DNA from: Podospora bellae-mahoneyi
Lineage: Eukaryota; Ascomycota; Sordariomycetes; Sordariales; Podosporaceae
Length of the DNA: 64,000 nucleotides
Assembly (NCBI RefSeq): GCF_035222275.1
Contig: NW_026946359.1
Location: 992,001 to 1,056,000 of the forward strand
Direction of reading: 5' to 3'
In this document: positions 38,290-51,119 of the stretch, in pieces
Numbering within the stretch: position 1 is the stretch's first letter
Layout: each line of letters opens with the position of its first letter
The notes under the pieces: generated by a model
Databases searched by the model: none
The model's input: only the letters and a program-made list of their open reading frames with translations
Told to the model about the DNA's origin: nothing
Program-made: the position numbers and the translations under genes

Positions 38290-41200
38290 GCTGCCGGCAG
38301 ATCAGGTCTGGTCGATGTCGGCCCAATCCAACTTCACTTAAGGCGACCCAAGGCCTCGATAGCAAGTAGCAAGGCAGGCAGTGGTGTTCCGGGTGGTCTC
38401 GGGTGGTGGTGGGGGGGGGGGCCCAATGTCGGTGTAATCAGGCGATCAGACGTGTGTGGGCTCCTGGGCTCCCAATCGGCCGTGACGGAACGGGACGTAT
38501 CCAGATAGGCTGATGGCCGCGGCAAGTAACAAGACTACGTATACGGGCAGACGGGTGGTCTAGGTGGTCCGGTCTCGCGCGTTGCGATGTGCGAGTTCTG
38601 GAGGTGAAAAAGCCGATTTACGGAAGGCTGGTCAGTCTTTGGCCGCCAAACCTTTCCTTGTATGGGCGGGGGCTCAAAACGAGCGGGGGGAGCTTCAGCA
38701 CAGATTTTCAAAAAGTGCGGGGATTGATCTGAACATCTGATTGGCCGCCAGCTGGCCTCATCTCGACAACAGGATGACTCGGTTGCTCCCCTCCACGTGT
38801 GCAGCAATGGGGCCTGCATGTCGCCATGTCAATCAATCCAAGAGTCGTTCTCGTCGTTGACATTTAATCTGTGGTGCGTATCACTGCCCATCTCAGACAA
38901 CACACTCCTGGCACACGGCTGCACAGAGAAACACAGCCGTCGTCAACGATATTGGTGGGACAAGAAGGCCATTGTGCCTCCACGCCGAGTCTTTGCCAAG
39001 GATCCCTCCTGCATCAGGTCACTTGTCCAATCCAAGTCAACCCATGTTCTGGGTGGTGATGCTGTTGGGATAGGGTGGTTTGGTTCATAACCCTAACCCT
39101 TGATTGATATCAAGGTCTTCCGTCCACCTTTTGTAACGCCACCTAGATTTACCTGCAGTGACAATAGAACATGGACATAGAGAGAGAGAGAGAGAGAGCT
39201 AACTGGATTGCCAGGGGTTCATATGAGACCAGATGGATCTTTGGCTTCGGACTTCAACCTCCCCGCAAGGCTGAAGTGGGTATCTATTAGCTTCGTTTCT
39301 TTTCCTACTCTTCCCGAACAGGAAGCTATTCAATCGTCTTATACAATTAGCCGCCGGTGACGGCGATCGTTAGCCATGGCGCAATTGCTCTGTGGATTAC
39401 CGCTCGTCCGTCACCCAAAACGGTCTTGACGTTGGGCGCGTCGCGCCTTATCAACCGCCCTTTCGTCGAAATAGCTATCATGTTCACCTTCGGCAAAACT
39501 CAAAGGCATCATGGAAATTAATTTCCGAGGGCTTCTGAATTCAGCAGGCAATCTTTCACCACGTCGCCATATCCAAGTGGTCTACTCGTACGGAGATAGT
39601 TAATTGCTGCGGCCGCCTTCTTGTTTCCATCAAGATATATCCTTTTTGGCCACTCTGGTGGAGGCCTGATATCCAGGAGCAATGGTTTTATTCTACTTTC
39701 TCGTCACCGCCACCCTTCGCAATATCTTGAAGACCCTTCAGGCTGCCTGGTTGGACTGCAGTGGTCTGCCCATAGGAACTTATTGCTTCCAGCATCCGTA
39801 ACGTCTCGGCTGCTATGCTAACAAGGTTCGTCACAAGTTCCTCGCCAATCTCCCCGACCGGTCAAAGCCGTTGATCTGTGAGGGGGGCAGCAGTCGACCA
39901 TCCTGGAGTTTGGTACCCGAAATAATACCTGGCACAGTTTGATGGTGCTCCCCTCCGCCACACTTGGTTCTCGCGGCTATCATCTTTCATCGCCTTGTAC
40001 CCCTGGTTCGACGAGTGATATTTGAAACAGCTACGAGCTTGGGATCTCGTGAAGGTGGCCGAGTGATGGTGCTGAGAACAACCACGTCGCAATTTCACAG
40101 CACATCAGCACTGTGTTCCCTGTGTTGTATCTGCACAGTATGGCAAAGTTCCAAAAATGACTTTTGCGTCTGGGTTCCTCGAGGCTGGAAGATGGGCGTC
40201 CTCGCCCCATCATTCACCCTGATCACTGACAGCGGCCCGGAGACTTTTCCTGTTCCATGTTGATCTCCTGTTGCTGCTGTCCAATAGTCCATGGCTATGG
40301 GCCAGAGCCATGGAGGAGGGTTGCCGACGTGGAGATGAATTCCGCCGCCCAGGCAGAGATGATAGACAACCAAGCCGCAGCCCTAGGAGATGAGATCACG
40401 GTCTGGCCCCTTGATGCATGTAGCATGCTCTGGCTTGCAGGAACGGCTGACGAATCGGTTCGATACAGAGGGTGTGGTGCCATGAGTCGAAGATTGTATG
40501 GGGTTGTGGTGTGCTTGCTTGTCTGTTACTTGTCTGTAATTTCAAGTGCTATGCGTATCCGTGATCAGGTGGGAGATGTACTAATACTGGTACCGGTACA
40601 ACAACAGCAAACCCAGGTGTGCTGTTGGTTGATGTTCTGGGCCAACATGCATATTTCTGCAGATCGGCTGTTGGTTCTCCCTCCGGAAGCCATTGGCGGC
40701 TATCGAGACACGCCGAGACGCGAGAAGGATTGGTGATTTAACAAAGAATCTGTCGAGAATGCTATTTCGCTCGCTGCAACTGGCCGGATCTGGCGATGCT
40801 CCGGGGGTGGCTGCAGACCTACCGTGGGGAGGGAGGCGAGGACATATCACCGCCACGTCTTCCCGCATGTAGGGCAGACACAGGTGATTTGACGCGTTTG
40901 TTTCAAAAGAATACTATGAGGCCGTGGTTGCTGCGTTGATTCATGTATCGAAGGCACATTGCTGCCTGATAAGCTGCCTTTTATTTCAGCTCACCGTAGC
41001 AACCTTTTACGGTAGTCTGGGGCCAATTGTTTCGAATAGTGCCGAAGAACGATGGCGGCTGGCAGCCGCCACGGCAGAATACATCGAAGTGAATCTTGTA
41101 CAAGGGTGGTGGATATCTTCGTCACTGTCATGGCAACAGCATGGTCATGTCCTGTCCTTGCTGGTGCGTTTTACAGCCCACGCCCTGGACAAAAGAATTA

Positions 41201-41850
41201 CTGACAGTTATTATGTCTCCAGGGTGCGGCTGGGCCTGCGAATTTTGACAATTATTTCGATGGTGAAACCAATCTTATTGCGCTAGACATGTTCACTGGA
41301 GTGAGAGTGAAGGGGGTAGAAGGCAGCTTAGGCAACTGACAGGGTGACAGGAACCGTCCCTTCCAGCTCTGGTGGCACAGAGAGTGCAAAGTAAGAACCT
41401 CGTTGAGATAACTAGATTTTATAGCGAAGATTTCAAAATCAACATCAATTACTCAAGCCCATTCCGTCTGTAACGAAGACGCATGGGGTACCGTAGGTAC
41501 CTCTAGCCAGACGCACATTTAGAGGGCTTTGACTCGGATAGTTAGCTTCGTAGACGAACTATAGTAATAGAACTCAAATAGAATGTGCAACAACATTCAT
41601 CATCATTTCAAAAACCATCGACCTAGCTCACATCTAATTTGGATGCAAAGTGATGATGGTGGTGATTACCCCTTTTTTACCTAAGGAGGTGGCGAGAGCT
41701 CAAAAATCAGCCACATGCACTAAATAGACTGTGGCTGAAGCTCTTTCTGTCATCAATGACGTTGCACCCCATCGCCAATCGCAAAACGGAAAAGTTGCGA
41801 ACTTTGACTCTCTCCAAGCACGATATTTCCCTGAAGATATCGGCTTCAAA
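38290..41850. other. Gene-poor stretch, 3.6 kb
   Basis: Upstream of the Zn2Cys6 factor and of the small gene at 41851. Contains (AG)10 at 39179-39198 and a telomere-like AACCCTAACCCT near 39090-39101. Short frames only; no gene or RNA recognised. An in-frame extension of the 41851 gene back to 41731 is open but less likely to be used. Confidence 0.5.
39179..39198. repeat. (AG)10 microsatellite
   Basis: Ten perfect dinucleotide units. Confidence 0.9.
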
Positions 41851-42598
41851 ATGGGCGGCGCAAGCTCCAAACCAGCACAGAATGCTGTGCGCAAGTTTCC
41901 GACCAGAGCTCCAGGATCAGCGACCCCCTCATCTCTCACAGCTGTGAGAAATGCAGCTCCAGAATCAACAACACCACCAGCGCCATCTCCAGCATCTCGA
42001 GCGCAAGCACAGGCTGTACCCCCAAAGTCCACAACTCAACTTGCGCCACGGCCCTCTGTCACGAAGAATGAGTGTTAGTATTGCCTTTCCAACCGATATC
42101 CAACCAACATTATGTGCTAACAACCTACCCAAAGCCGCCGGTCGACCCTCTCCATCTTCGAAACAAGATTCCTACTCCGCAAACCCAGACAAGACCCCCT
42201 CAGACTACCCATCCACCGCTTTTGCCTCGCGCCTCAAACAAATGGGCGCTGTCCAACCTAACCCAACATACTCCCCCTCCTCAATAGCATCGCCGCTAGT
42301 CGACGCTTCAGGCATTTCCCAGTCCATCTCCGGGCCCATGTTTCCCTCGGCGAAGAACAACCCTACTCTTGGAGCGCTGGAAAACCGCAGGCGGCTAGAG
42401 GAACAGGCAAAGCGGGAGATGGAGGACTGGGGCAAGTCTACTCATCAAGGGAAGGAGTTCTTGGATATCGGCACCATTAAGAAGATCTTCGTCCTGAGTG
42501 AACAGGGCGAGTCAGACCAGGCGATTGAGAAACAACTAGGGCTGAAAAAGGGGGTCGTGGCTAAGCTCGGAAGGGACTTTCTCTCCATCGCCTCATGA
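41851..42598 (+). CDS. Small protein with N-myristoylation signal and C-terminal helix-turn-helix-like segment
   Basis: Exons 41851-42073 and 42135-42598, with a 61-bp intron (GTTAGT, branch-like GTGCTAAC near 42113-42120, acceptor AAAG), give 228 residues. The start is placed at the ATG followed by GGASSKP because Gly2 with Ser at position 6 and a following Lys is a textbook N-myristoylation sequence. The middle is Pro/Ser/Ala-rich and disordered. The C-terminal ~80 residues are conserved-looking: NPTLGALENRRRLEEQAKRE, then FLDIGTIKKIFVLSEQG and AIEKQLGLKKGVVAKLG, a helix-turn-helix-like pattern resembling the fold in the mitochondrial L20-type family (inference). The gene converges on the dehydrogenase at 42791 with a 192-bp gap. 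Function unknown. Confidence 0.8.
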
Positions 42599-42790
42599 GC
42601 ATAAGCAAGTAAAAAGGACAAGAAAGCAACTTCTTATACCAAGTCCTACTCCTGCCGGCGTAGGCTACCAGACCCTTGGAACTCCCTCTTTGTAAGACTA
42701 GAAACCAAAGGAAGAACGAAGAGATAGGACGTCTCTTCCTGTACAAATACCATACGATACCCATCTTTGAACTCAACCCTCAGCTCAAGT

Positions 42791-43828
42791 TTACCAAGCA
42801 CAGTGCCCTCCGTCCACTCTCAAGTCAGCCCCAGTCATAAAGCTGCTTGCCTCGCTGAGCAAAAAGATGGCCGCGCCTCTGTACTCTTCCGGATAGCTCA
42901 GTCGCTTCAACATGTTGGCATCCGGCCAGGCGGTCCTCCGTTCGGGAAAGGCGTCGAACAAGCCTGCCGTCATAGCCGTGACGATGTACCCGGGCGAAAG
43001 CGAGTTAACTCTGATGCCGTGCTCACCCCACTCCGCGGCGAGGTTTCTCGCAAGCTGCACAACCGCAGCCTTGGAGGCGTTATATGCCCTATTCATGATC
43101 ATCTCATTAGCATCCCCAAGCATGCTCATATGAAACGAGGGAAGAAAAACTCACGGGCAAATCAACCCCCTATTCGCCACCGTCCCACTCATGCTGCCCA
43201 CGAGCACCAAACTCCCCCTCTGCTTTCGTGCAATCATCTCCCTCGCCACCGCCTGCGCGGTCATGAACACGCCCGTGACGTTCACCCCCATCATCTTGTC
43301 GACATCTTCCTTTTTGTACTCGAGCGCGGGCGTCTCTTGTTGTATCCCCGCCGCGGCGACTAGGCCGTTGATTTTCCCTTCCTTTTCTGCGATGCCGCCG
43401 ACGATGGTCGCCAGGGCGGATTGGTCGCGCACGTCGACTTGGTGGGCGGTTAGGGCGCCAGAGGGGAAGGACTGCTGGACGGAGAGGAACTCGGGGGTTG
43501 GGGGGAGGAGGTCGAGGGCGTGGACTTTGGCGCCGGCGGAGAGGAGGGCTGCGGCTTGGGTTAGGCCTAGGCCGCGGGCGCCGCCGGTGATGAGGATGAT
43601 GTGGTTTTGGAGGGTGAAGAGGTCTTTGAACGGCGGGGAGTAAGGGGGTTGGGTTAGGTCGGTTTGGAGGGAGGTGGAGGAGGAGAAGGGTCGGGTGGTG
43701 TTGGGAAGGGGGATGGTGGTGGTCTGACGGGGGATATGAAGTGGGTTGTTTCTGGGGAGTGAGGTGGCAGGTCGCAAGGTCGTGGATCTGGCCGCTCTGG
43801 AAGCAGTTCTGGGGAGGAGGGAGGCCAT
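42791..43828 (-). CDS. Short-chain dehydrogenase/reductase with probable mitochondrial presequence
   Basis: NAD(P)-dependent oxidoreductase. Exons 43828-43155 and 43088-42791, with a 66-bp intron (GTGAGT...ATAG), give 323 residues. The ~65-residue N-terminus is Arg/Ser/Thr-rich without acids until the domain, like a mitochondrial import signal. The Rossmann fold carries TGGARGLG (81-88), VDVRD, AAAG (in place of NAAG) and Asn183. The catalytic Ser212 and Y227-x3-K231 (YNASK) complete the classical active site; the intron lies just before the Tyr. The end NSLSPGYI...MTGADLRVDGG is typical. Nearest relatives by pattern are fungal arabinitol/mannitol/sorbose-type dehydrogenases, but the substrate cannot be assigned. 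Confidence 0.92.
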
Positions 43829-46800
43829 TTTCTGTGGCTTTCTGACACGTTCTTGGGGGGTTGTTCTCTTGAGGGTCTGTGGGGGTTTCCGAGAGTGTGT
43901 CTGCTGGAGGCTTTGTATCGTAAGCAGTTGTCTCGCTTATCTTTGGAGGAATGTGAAGTCGAGGCAACAATGACACACGGAGACTGTTATATAGGCTGTC
44001 AAGCCTCTCAAGTCCCTGCATTAGACCACATCTTAGGGCGAGTCTATCTGATACACATAGGTACACATCATACGCCAATTCTGATGATCAATCACCCTCC
44101 TCTTTCAGATTCCCCTCTCGGCCCCTATGTGCCAGCTCAACTCGATCCTCAAGCCTCAGATTCAAGTCCGAACCGGCACAACCCCAGGATACGTTGCAGC
44201 TAACAACGCCGTGTCATGCAACCGGTGAGATGGCCCTGGACCGGTCAACTTCAGATCCAACCCTACCCACTCACCCAAGTCCAATAGAACGGGGCCTGAA
44301 CAGTATCAAGAACCGCAGTAGCACGCAATATCAAACGTGGTTGCCTCCTCCCACTGCTACGGCATTGAGATGCAGATTCGAGACCGCCCAGCTAAACGCC
44401 GATCACCTCGATGTGGGGAAAGCTCGAGGGAGCATTGGATTTTGGAGCAGCGACGGGTTTTCCTCTTGAGGAAGGGCCGAGGGGTAGTAGATATCTGGGC
44501 GCGTGGCCTACAGTGGTCTCGGCACACAACATGATGTTGACTGATGATAGAATGACGCTGGCCAGTGGTTCGGGCACCCCGCTCGCACAGTTGATGTCGA
44601 AAGTGGCAGAGAGCGGAGCTATAGCTGCAGCAAGTCGAGAAAGCAGCTAGAGGGGTGTGATTCTCAGCAGCGTCCTTCTATCACAAAGCGTCCCGATCGA
44701 GCGGCGTACATCTCAAGGTGGCAAGTCAACCTGCACGAGATGCACCTTGATAAATCCCGAACCATGTCCCCAGTTGGTCCAGATCGCGACTGGCTCGCTG
44801 TATCCGCGCCTATTGGCTTGAAGCCAACAGGCTGGGTTACTTTCTACCACCATCACATCGATCACCAGTCTGTTGTGAATGGAGGAGATTCTGCCCCTCG
44901 AGCCATGGCAAGTGTGAGGTAGGACAGGAGAGAAACAGCCGGCTCGCGGCTTGGGCCGGATGCTGTCCTACCCACCACATAGACATTGTCTACACCACCG
45001 GAAAGATTGAAGCCGCTCCCGCCATGATTCCCGCGCTGACCACTTATCTTGGGGTACACACCTTCTCGGCAGCTGTATTCTCTGTCCCACCATATTGCAG
45101 TTCGATATCCTCGATTCCTGTTGAGACATGGCCATCGCGAACCTCGTTCCCCCGTTCTCTGATATTTTCGCGAGACATTCGCTGAAATGTTCTTTCTATG
45201 GAGGGGTTCGGTCGTCAAGCCCGGATCCCCCGCTTCTGCATGCCGGGTAACGTAACCGCGTTCGGCATCTCCGTGAGCTCGTTGCGAGTTGATCAAGGGA
45301 ATTAAAAGGCAGGCCGGCCCTCCTGGAAATCTTCCGAAACCAGGCTCATCTTCCGCAGCGTGCCCGGTCCAGGGGGCCGTCCGGCATGCAGGTTGCGCGT
45401 TCCGGCTCCGACATGCGACCTTACGTAAGAAACCCCCATTCTTTGCGCCGGCTCGAGTTGCGATGGAATTGCTATTTCAGTATTTCAGGCAACCCGCACG
45501 AGCCATGGTGCCCTCCAAGATGCCCCTTTCAATATCCCGCGGCGGCCCTTGCCTTTCCTATGTCCTGTTATCAACACTAATACCTCAACGGCCGAGTTTC
45601 ATCATGACTCAGCGGCTTACTGTAACATGCTGCTCTTGATAAGCATGAACTATCGGCCTTCGTATGGATGCTCCTTTTGCACCCAAAGAGAGCCAGCCGG
45701 AGCAGAAGAAGTGACGCCAGCAGCAGCAGCAGCAATGTCCGGTCCTGGCATAGGTTTGTGCTGATGGTTCCTTTAGCATGGGGTTTGGCGTAGCTGCGAC
45801 GAGCGCGCTAATCAACGGTAGGAGGAAGGTTCCCCAAAAGGGACTCGGGTTGTGTCGGTGCGGGGCCAAAGAATCCGTGCTTTCGGGAAGACCCGCCGGG
45901 TCGCTGATCTCTTTGCCTTGACGACAACCTCCGGAGCTCCGTCTCCGGACGGCACCGCACACTACACAACGGGCGGAACAAGAACAGACATTTTTTTCTC
46001 GCGAATATCCATATCCCCACAGCGCCATAATGAGTGGTTTAACGTTGTTCCCAGCCCTTCGAATCGGGGGATCTGCAGATAGCCTTCTATTTATTCATTC
46101 CCGACAGTGGACCCTCATCCGTAGCAATTTGCTTTTTTACGAATACCGGTGCAGCTAGAACCACGAATCGGCGATCGGAAAGACGGCAAGACTCTCTGGT
46201 GGAGAGAGCATCTCAGCAGATGGTCACGAATTCCTTCAGAAATGGCTGATGATGATGTGAACACGTCGCCAGATGGGGGTTAGGGTCATTGGCACAGTGG
46301 GCAAAGAGTGGCTCCTGGGTGTGGAGGTTGATGATGCTTAGCTGACGCGCCAAACTGGCTTCAGCAATCCGCTGACCGCTTCTCCCCTCACTTCAACGTT
46401 TCACCATGTCTGCGTTAGCCTCTTCGAACCGTCTTCTCGAACGATTTGCCATGGCGTAGCTCACCAGCCCTCCGACCGCAACCTCAATCAGGCCCGAACG
46501 GAACGATCCGTCATGCCATGCGTGGCTTCCCGCGGCTTTCCTTTTTTGACAGAAACCGAGACTTGACACCTCGCTTGATGCTCATATCTTTGGAGATTTG
46601 CAACTGGAGCCGCCAAGTTGCACGGCTTTCGCTAGGTTTCGCGCCGACGTCTTCCTCAGCAAAAGAAACAGCTATGACCGAGGCTTCAGGCGAAGTCATA
46701 CGATATCGGATTGCCGAAGCGACGTCCCCATGATGGACCAGGGTCTCGGTGGTGATGGGTGAGGCGACAGCAGGGGTACCTGAACTCCCGTGTCCATTGA

Positions 46801-48040
46801 TATCTTTCGATTTGTGTCCTTCTAGATTTTCTGCCGAACCGCCGCACCCCAACTCGAGCCATTCCATCCAGGACCCTTGGAGATTGCCTGAACAACACGA
46901 GAAGAGCGCTTTCGTCTATTGAGCTGGCGTCAAACTTTACGCCATGGTTCGTCGGAATTTGTCGGGCTCAAGCCATGGCCACGGTGCAACTCTTTTGATG
47001 GGGATATGACAGCAATCTGACAGTGACAGCGGGCTCTCGTTGCTGTCAACCCTTCATTTGTCTCTATCGACAAAATTCCATTCATCATCCCTGTCTGTCC
47101 CCATATCCCGATGACGTCGATTCCATTCCGGTGGGCTCGGAGAAAAATTAACCTCGAAATCCGCACAAAACGGCAGCAAGCCCGACGACACAGTGGCCTA
47201 GCCAGCAATCGACTTCTTGGCAGAGCGGGGAGTGGAAACTATGGCAATATATTTGTGGGATAATATCACCAGGTCCCTCCTGAATAGCCGGCACTAGGTG
47301 GGAGACGGTTCTGCTCCGTCGTGATGGGAGATTGTGTATTTCCAAATAGTCCCGTATGGGTGACTTCTCGGGCAGCAGAAAGAGCGTGGCGTCCGAAAAT
47401 CCGCACAGAACCACGCGACCATGGGCTCCTGTGACAGGCATGGCACAGACCCGCAAGGCTGAAGCCATCGCCAAGTTGTGTCGGCAGTGGAACTCGTGGG
47501 ACTGGAGCACCCCCTGCACGACACATGGCAGCCTCGAGTGGCAGCGATGGGACCCTCGCAACACGGAAAGACTTTTCCAAACAGCGCTTCGCGCACACAT
47601 GTCAATCTGGCAATCTTCTGGTTCATCCTTGCGAGCCGCGACTATCGTACGAGCTAGCTGACCTAGGCCGGACTATGACTCGCCGCGCCCTTGAAAAAAA
47701 AACCATCAATTTCCACTTTTTCGGTTTCACCCTGTGTGGTATATAGTCAACACCATGTCCCATCACGGCGCCCGCAGGACCGCTGGTCTTTCACACAGTA
47801 GCAGCTCTGTAGTATTTGTAGGCCAAGCAAGAGAATAGCAGCAGCAGCTTGGCACCCACGCCGGTTTCTCGCCCCGTCCATCCGTTCGTTCGTTTTCTCG
47901 ATTTATCGGTTGACCAACTTCCACCTCGATATCACCATCATCATCCCGAGTGGTAATAAGTCCAAGGGACACATTCGATTGGGGAGATACACTCACAAAC
48001 ATCCACAAAACGCCGTCAGACAGCACCAATTTGGCTCAAA
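43829..48040. other. Gene-poor stretch, 4.2 kb, ending in the flavohemoglobin promoter
   Basis: No supported gene. Several overlapping short frames at 47150-47660 on both strands are not convincing. Contains a short (CAG)n near 45718-45733, a GGGGGTTAGGGTC word near 46275-46287, and TATATAG near 47741-47747, about 290 bp before the flavohemoglobin start and a possible core promoter element. Confidence 0.45.
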
Positions 48041-49288
48041 ATGGCGCTCACATATCAACAATCAAAACTGGTCAAGGACACCATCCCGGCCCTCCGAGAG
48101 CACGGTGAGAAGATCACGACCATCTTCTACAAGAACATGCTTCGCGACCACCCGGAGTTGAACAACTACTTCAACAGCGTCAACCAGAAGAATGGCCGGC
48201 AACCGCGTGCCTTGACCTCTGTCATCCTCAGCTTCGCCTCCAACATCAACCACATCAGCGAGCTGATCCCCAAGTTTGAGCGCATGTGCAACAAGCACTG
48301 CTCTCTCGGTATCCAGCCTGAACACTACGAGATTGTTGGCAAATACCTGATCATGGCCTTCACCGAGGTGCTTGGCCCAGCAATGACACCGCAGGTGCAC
48401 TCGGCTTGGGAGAAGGCGTACTGGTTGTTGGCCAAGATGCTCATCGGGCGGGAGGCGCAGCTTTACAGAGACTTTGAGTCGTGGAGCTCATGGCGCAAGT
48501 TCAAGATTGACCGGGTGGTGCCAGAGACGGAGGATATCTACTCCTTCTATCTCGTGCCACAAGACGGCAAGAAGTTGCCTAAGTTCTTCCCAGGACAGTA
48601 CATCTCTTTGCGGGTGAACGGCCCGGAGGGCTATCTCCAGTCAAGGCAGTACTCGCTCAGTGAGGCGTGGAAGCCTGACTACTACCGCATTACGGTCAAG
48701 AGGGATGAAGGCGCCAGGTATTCCAACTCGGTTTCACAATCGTACTTTCATCCTGGTGTTGTGTCCAACCTCTTGATCGACTCGATGCCCGCTGGCACCT
48801 TAGTCGACGTTTCTCACCCCGCCGGCGAGTTCTTCCTGGACACCAACAACTCCAGCAACGTCCCCATCGTCCTCATCTCGGCCGGTGTCGGTGTTGCGCC
48901 CATGGTCGCCATTGCCAACGAAGTCGTTGCGACACAACCCAACAGGCCAATCTCGTGGATCCACGGCTCCAGGAAATCGGTACCGTTTGAGGAGCACATA
49001 ACACACCTGAGACGCACCAACCCCAACTTCCACACCAACATCTTCAAGACACACCTTGCCGGAAGCGACGTGGTGGGGGTAAACTACAACTACGACTTCC
49101 GCATGGACCTCGCCAAGGTCAACCCCGACGACCTCCACCTCAACCACGGCGGCACCGAGTACTTCATCTGCGGTCCCGAGCAGTTCATGCTGGAGATGTC
49201 GGATTACCTCAAGAGCCAGGGCGTGTTGACCCAGCGCGTCCATTTTGAGCTCTTCTCGACCGGTGACCTTGCGTTCAAGCACCAATGA
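48041..49288 (+). CDS. Flavohemoglobin (nitric oxide dioxygenase)
   Basis: Oxidises nitric oxide to nitrate using O2 and NAD(P)H, protecting against nitrosative stress. A single exon of 415 residues, the usual length. The globin part (1-~145) has Tyr30 (B10), Gln54 (E7 in KNGRQPRAL) and proximal His86 (NKHCSLGIQPEHY). The reductase part has the FAD motif RQYSLS (202-207), the NAD-binding ISAGVGVAPM and the terminal YFICGPEQFM and FELFSTGD blocks. All cofactor residues expected of a working enzyme are present. The ATG at 48041 (CAAAATGGC) is the first in frame and matches the globin start. No clear organelle signal, so probably cytosolic. Confidence 0.97.
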   Translation: MALTYQQSKLVKDTIPALREHGEKITTIFYKNMLRDHPELNNYFNSVNQKNGRQPRALTSVILSFASNINHISELIPKFERMCNKHCSLGIQPEHYEIVGKYLIMAFTEVLGPAMTPQVHSAWEKAYWLLAKMLIGREAQLYRDFESWSSWRKFKIDRVVPETEDIYSFYLVPQDGKKLPKFFPGQYISLRVNGPEGYLQSRQYSLSEAWKPDYYRITVKRDEGARYSNSVSQSYFHPGVVSNLLIDSMPAGTLVDVSHPAGEFFLDTNNSSNVPIVLISAGVGVAPMVAIANEVVATQPNRPISWIHGSRKSVPFEEHITHLRRTNPNFHTNIFKTHLAGSDVVGVNYNYDFRMDLAKVNPDDLHLNHGGTEYFICGPEQFMLEMSDYLKSQGVLTQRVHFELFSTGDLAFKHQ

Positions 49289-49991
49289 GTGTGAGCTTTT
49301 CTCACGGAGATGACGGACGACGACGACGACGACGAAGCGGAGTTATCCCCCTTTGTGACATGCCGAGATGATGCTCGCTTTTCAGCATCCCGATCTTTTC
49401 TTTTTGCGGGCTGAGGAGAGTTCCTTGGTCAGTCTGCTTCAGGCAGGACCGGAGCAGAGAGCAACATTTCCGTACATACATACATACACGTACACACATA
49501 TTTGTACTGACAAGGGAGGAAGAGAAATGGGGGAGAGAAGAGAAGAAAGAAGAAGAAGAAAAAAAAAGCACGTTTTCGATACCCAGGGCCATTACATAAT
49601 CTATCTATGGAATTCTTTTTCTCGTCTTGGCTGGCGTTCCTGGAAACCGGTTTTTTTTTTTTTTGAGCGAGGCGAGGGGAAGGGGGTTTGTTTTCCGTAC
49701 ACATTGTTTGTCGAAAAAAATTGCGCGTGGTTGTCTTTCGTTTTTTGCTGTATAAAATCTCAGGGGTGGTTTGGGGGAGCGTGAGGGATAGGCATGGGCT
49801 GCATTAAAGAGATAAGGTTTAGCGGTTTTTTTTTTATTACGGGGAATACTATCAAACATTTTTCCTTTTTGGAGGGTGACGGGGAAAGGTGGGTATGATG
49901 GTGTTTGTTTTTTTATTTATTTATTTTTTTGGATTGTTTTCTGTTTATGTGTGTGTGTCGTTTTTGCAATGTTTTCAGAAGTTGGTCATTG

Positions 49992-50013
49992 TCATCATCA
50001 TCATCATCATCAT
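49992..50013. repeat. (CAT)7 microsatellite
   Basis: About seven perfect units in a T-rich spacer. Confidence 0.85.
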
Positions 50014-50146
50014 TATATCTAACTTAATTCTGCATTCATCTCAACACTTGGTGTTTGAGATAGGGGAGGGAGGGGGTTGCTTTCGTTGTACATAGAGAAT
50101 TTTTGGCCAGCGCACGGCAGGCAAAAAGGGGGTGGTTGTTAGTTTG

Positions 50147-50164
50147 TATATATATATATATATA
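50147..50164. repeat. (TA)9 microsatellite
   Basis: Nine perfect TA units. Confidence 0.85.
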
Positions 50165-51119
50165 CCCCTGTCCCCTTTTGTACCTATCTGGGGCTTTTAC
50201 CGTACTCGCTGTTGTAATGCTTGATACTCACTCACACTCTGTACATGATGAGTATGGTGATACATGTCAGTTTAGGTTATCTATTTCGTCTCATGTAGTG
50301 TTTTGTTTTCACCGCTGGGCGGCTCCAAGTGTCTGGTTGCTGGGAGAGGAGGTTTATGCAGGGTGCATATTTAAGATTTTTCTTGCATAAACCCTTCTTC
50401 TTGTGCATCATCTCTGTATGACAGTCGCCGCACGGACCATATTTAGCCGGTTGTGCATATTTCCGAGGATAACTGTTCATCCAGCAGGAAGATGGATATT
50501 GACAACTTTTTTACTGAATTGGTGTTGGACTACGATTTCTGGGGTCTTTTTTTCTCTTTTCGGGCTAATTTGTTTCTGATCCATCAGGGCTCTTTAATTG
50601 AGATCACGGCGGAGGGTGAGGCTAGGGCTAAGGCCCATCAATTAGGTATCTTTGATGTATGGTTGTATTCCAAACAGCACTCTCCCATTTGTTGTCCATC
50701 TCCTTCCCGGCACGCAGTTGGGAGACGGGACAGAAATAACCCCCCCAGCCTGGGGGTTGCACTGTACATATATATCTTGATGTGTTTCCTATAAACAAAC
50801 AACTAGAGCAGATCACACCTCGCAAAACAAAGACAATTCATAGCATCTCAATACCATGTGCCCTTACCAAAACAAAATTCACCAGACATACATACACACA
50901 CATTTGCCACCCTATACCTGCCCAAAGCCTGACCCTGATAACCGCACAAAAAAGAAATAGATATCCTGCCCAACCACCCAGCAAATAAAACGCCAAAGAC
51001 ATAACACAACCCTGAACCCCCAAGCTCCTTAAATAATGCTGATAAATGGGTCACTGATTTGCTCAAGGCGCCTATCTCCTGGCAACTTTCCGTTGACGCG
51101 TAGAGCGACGCTTGGTATC

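Larger units (their letters stand above)
49289..51119. other. 3' flanking region of the flavohemoglobin and downstream region of GCN5
   Basis: T-rich DNA with many homopolymers, including T runs near 49651-49664 and 49826-49837, (CAT)n at 49992-50013 and (TA)9 at 50147-50164. Probably a long 3' UTR plus spacer. No coding gene supported; short frames are low-complexity. Confidence 0.5.

Noticed and set aside
43170-44078. 302-codon minus-strand frame overlapping the dehydrogenase
   Set aside because: Pro/His/Arg-rich out-of-phase reading of the same strand; the dehydrogenase frame has all catalytic motifs.
47148-47661. Several overlapping frames on both strands as a possible gene
   Set aside because: No frame shows domain motifs, codon bias or a coherent splice chain.
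48800-49285. 161-codon minus-strand frame over the flavohemoglobin
   Set aside because: Val/Glu/Asp-rich antisense shadow; no domain.
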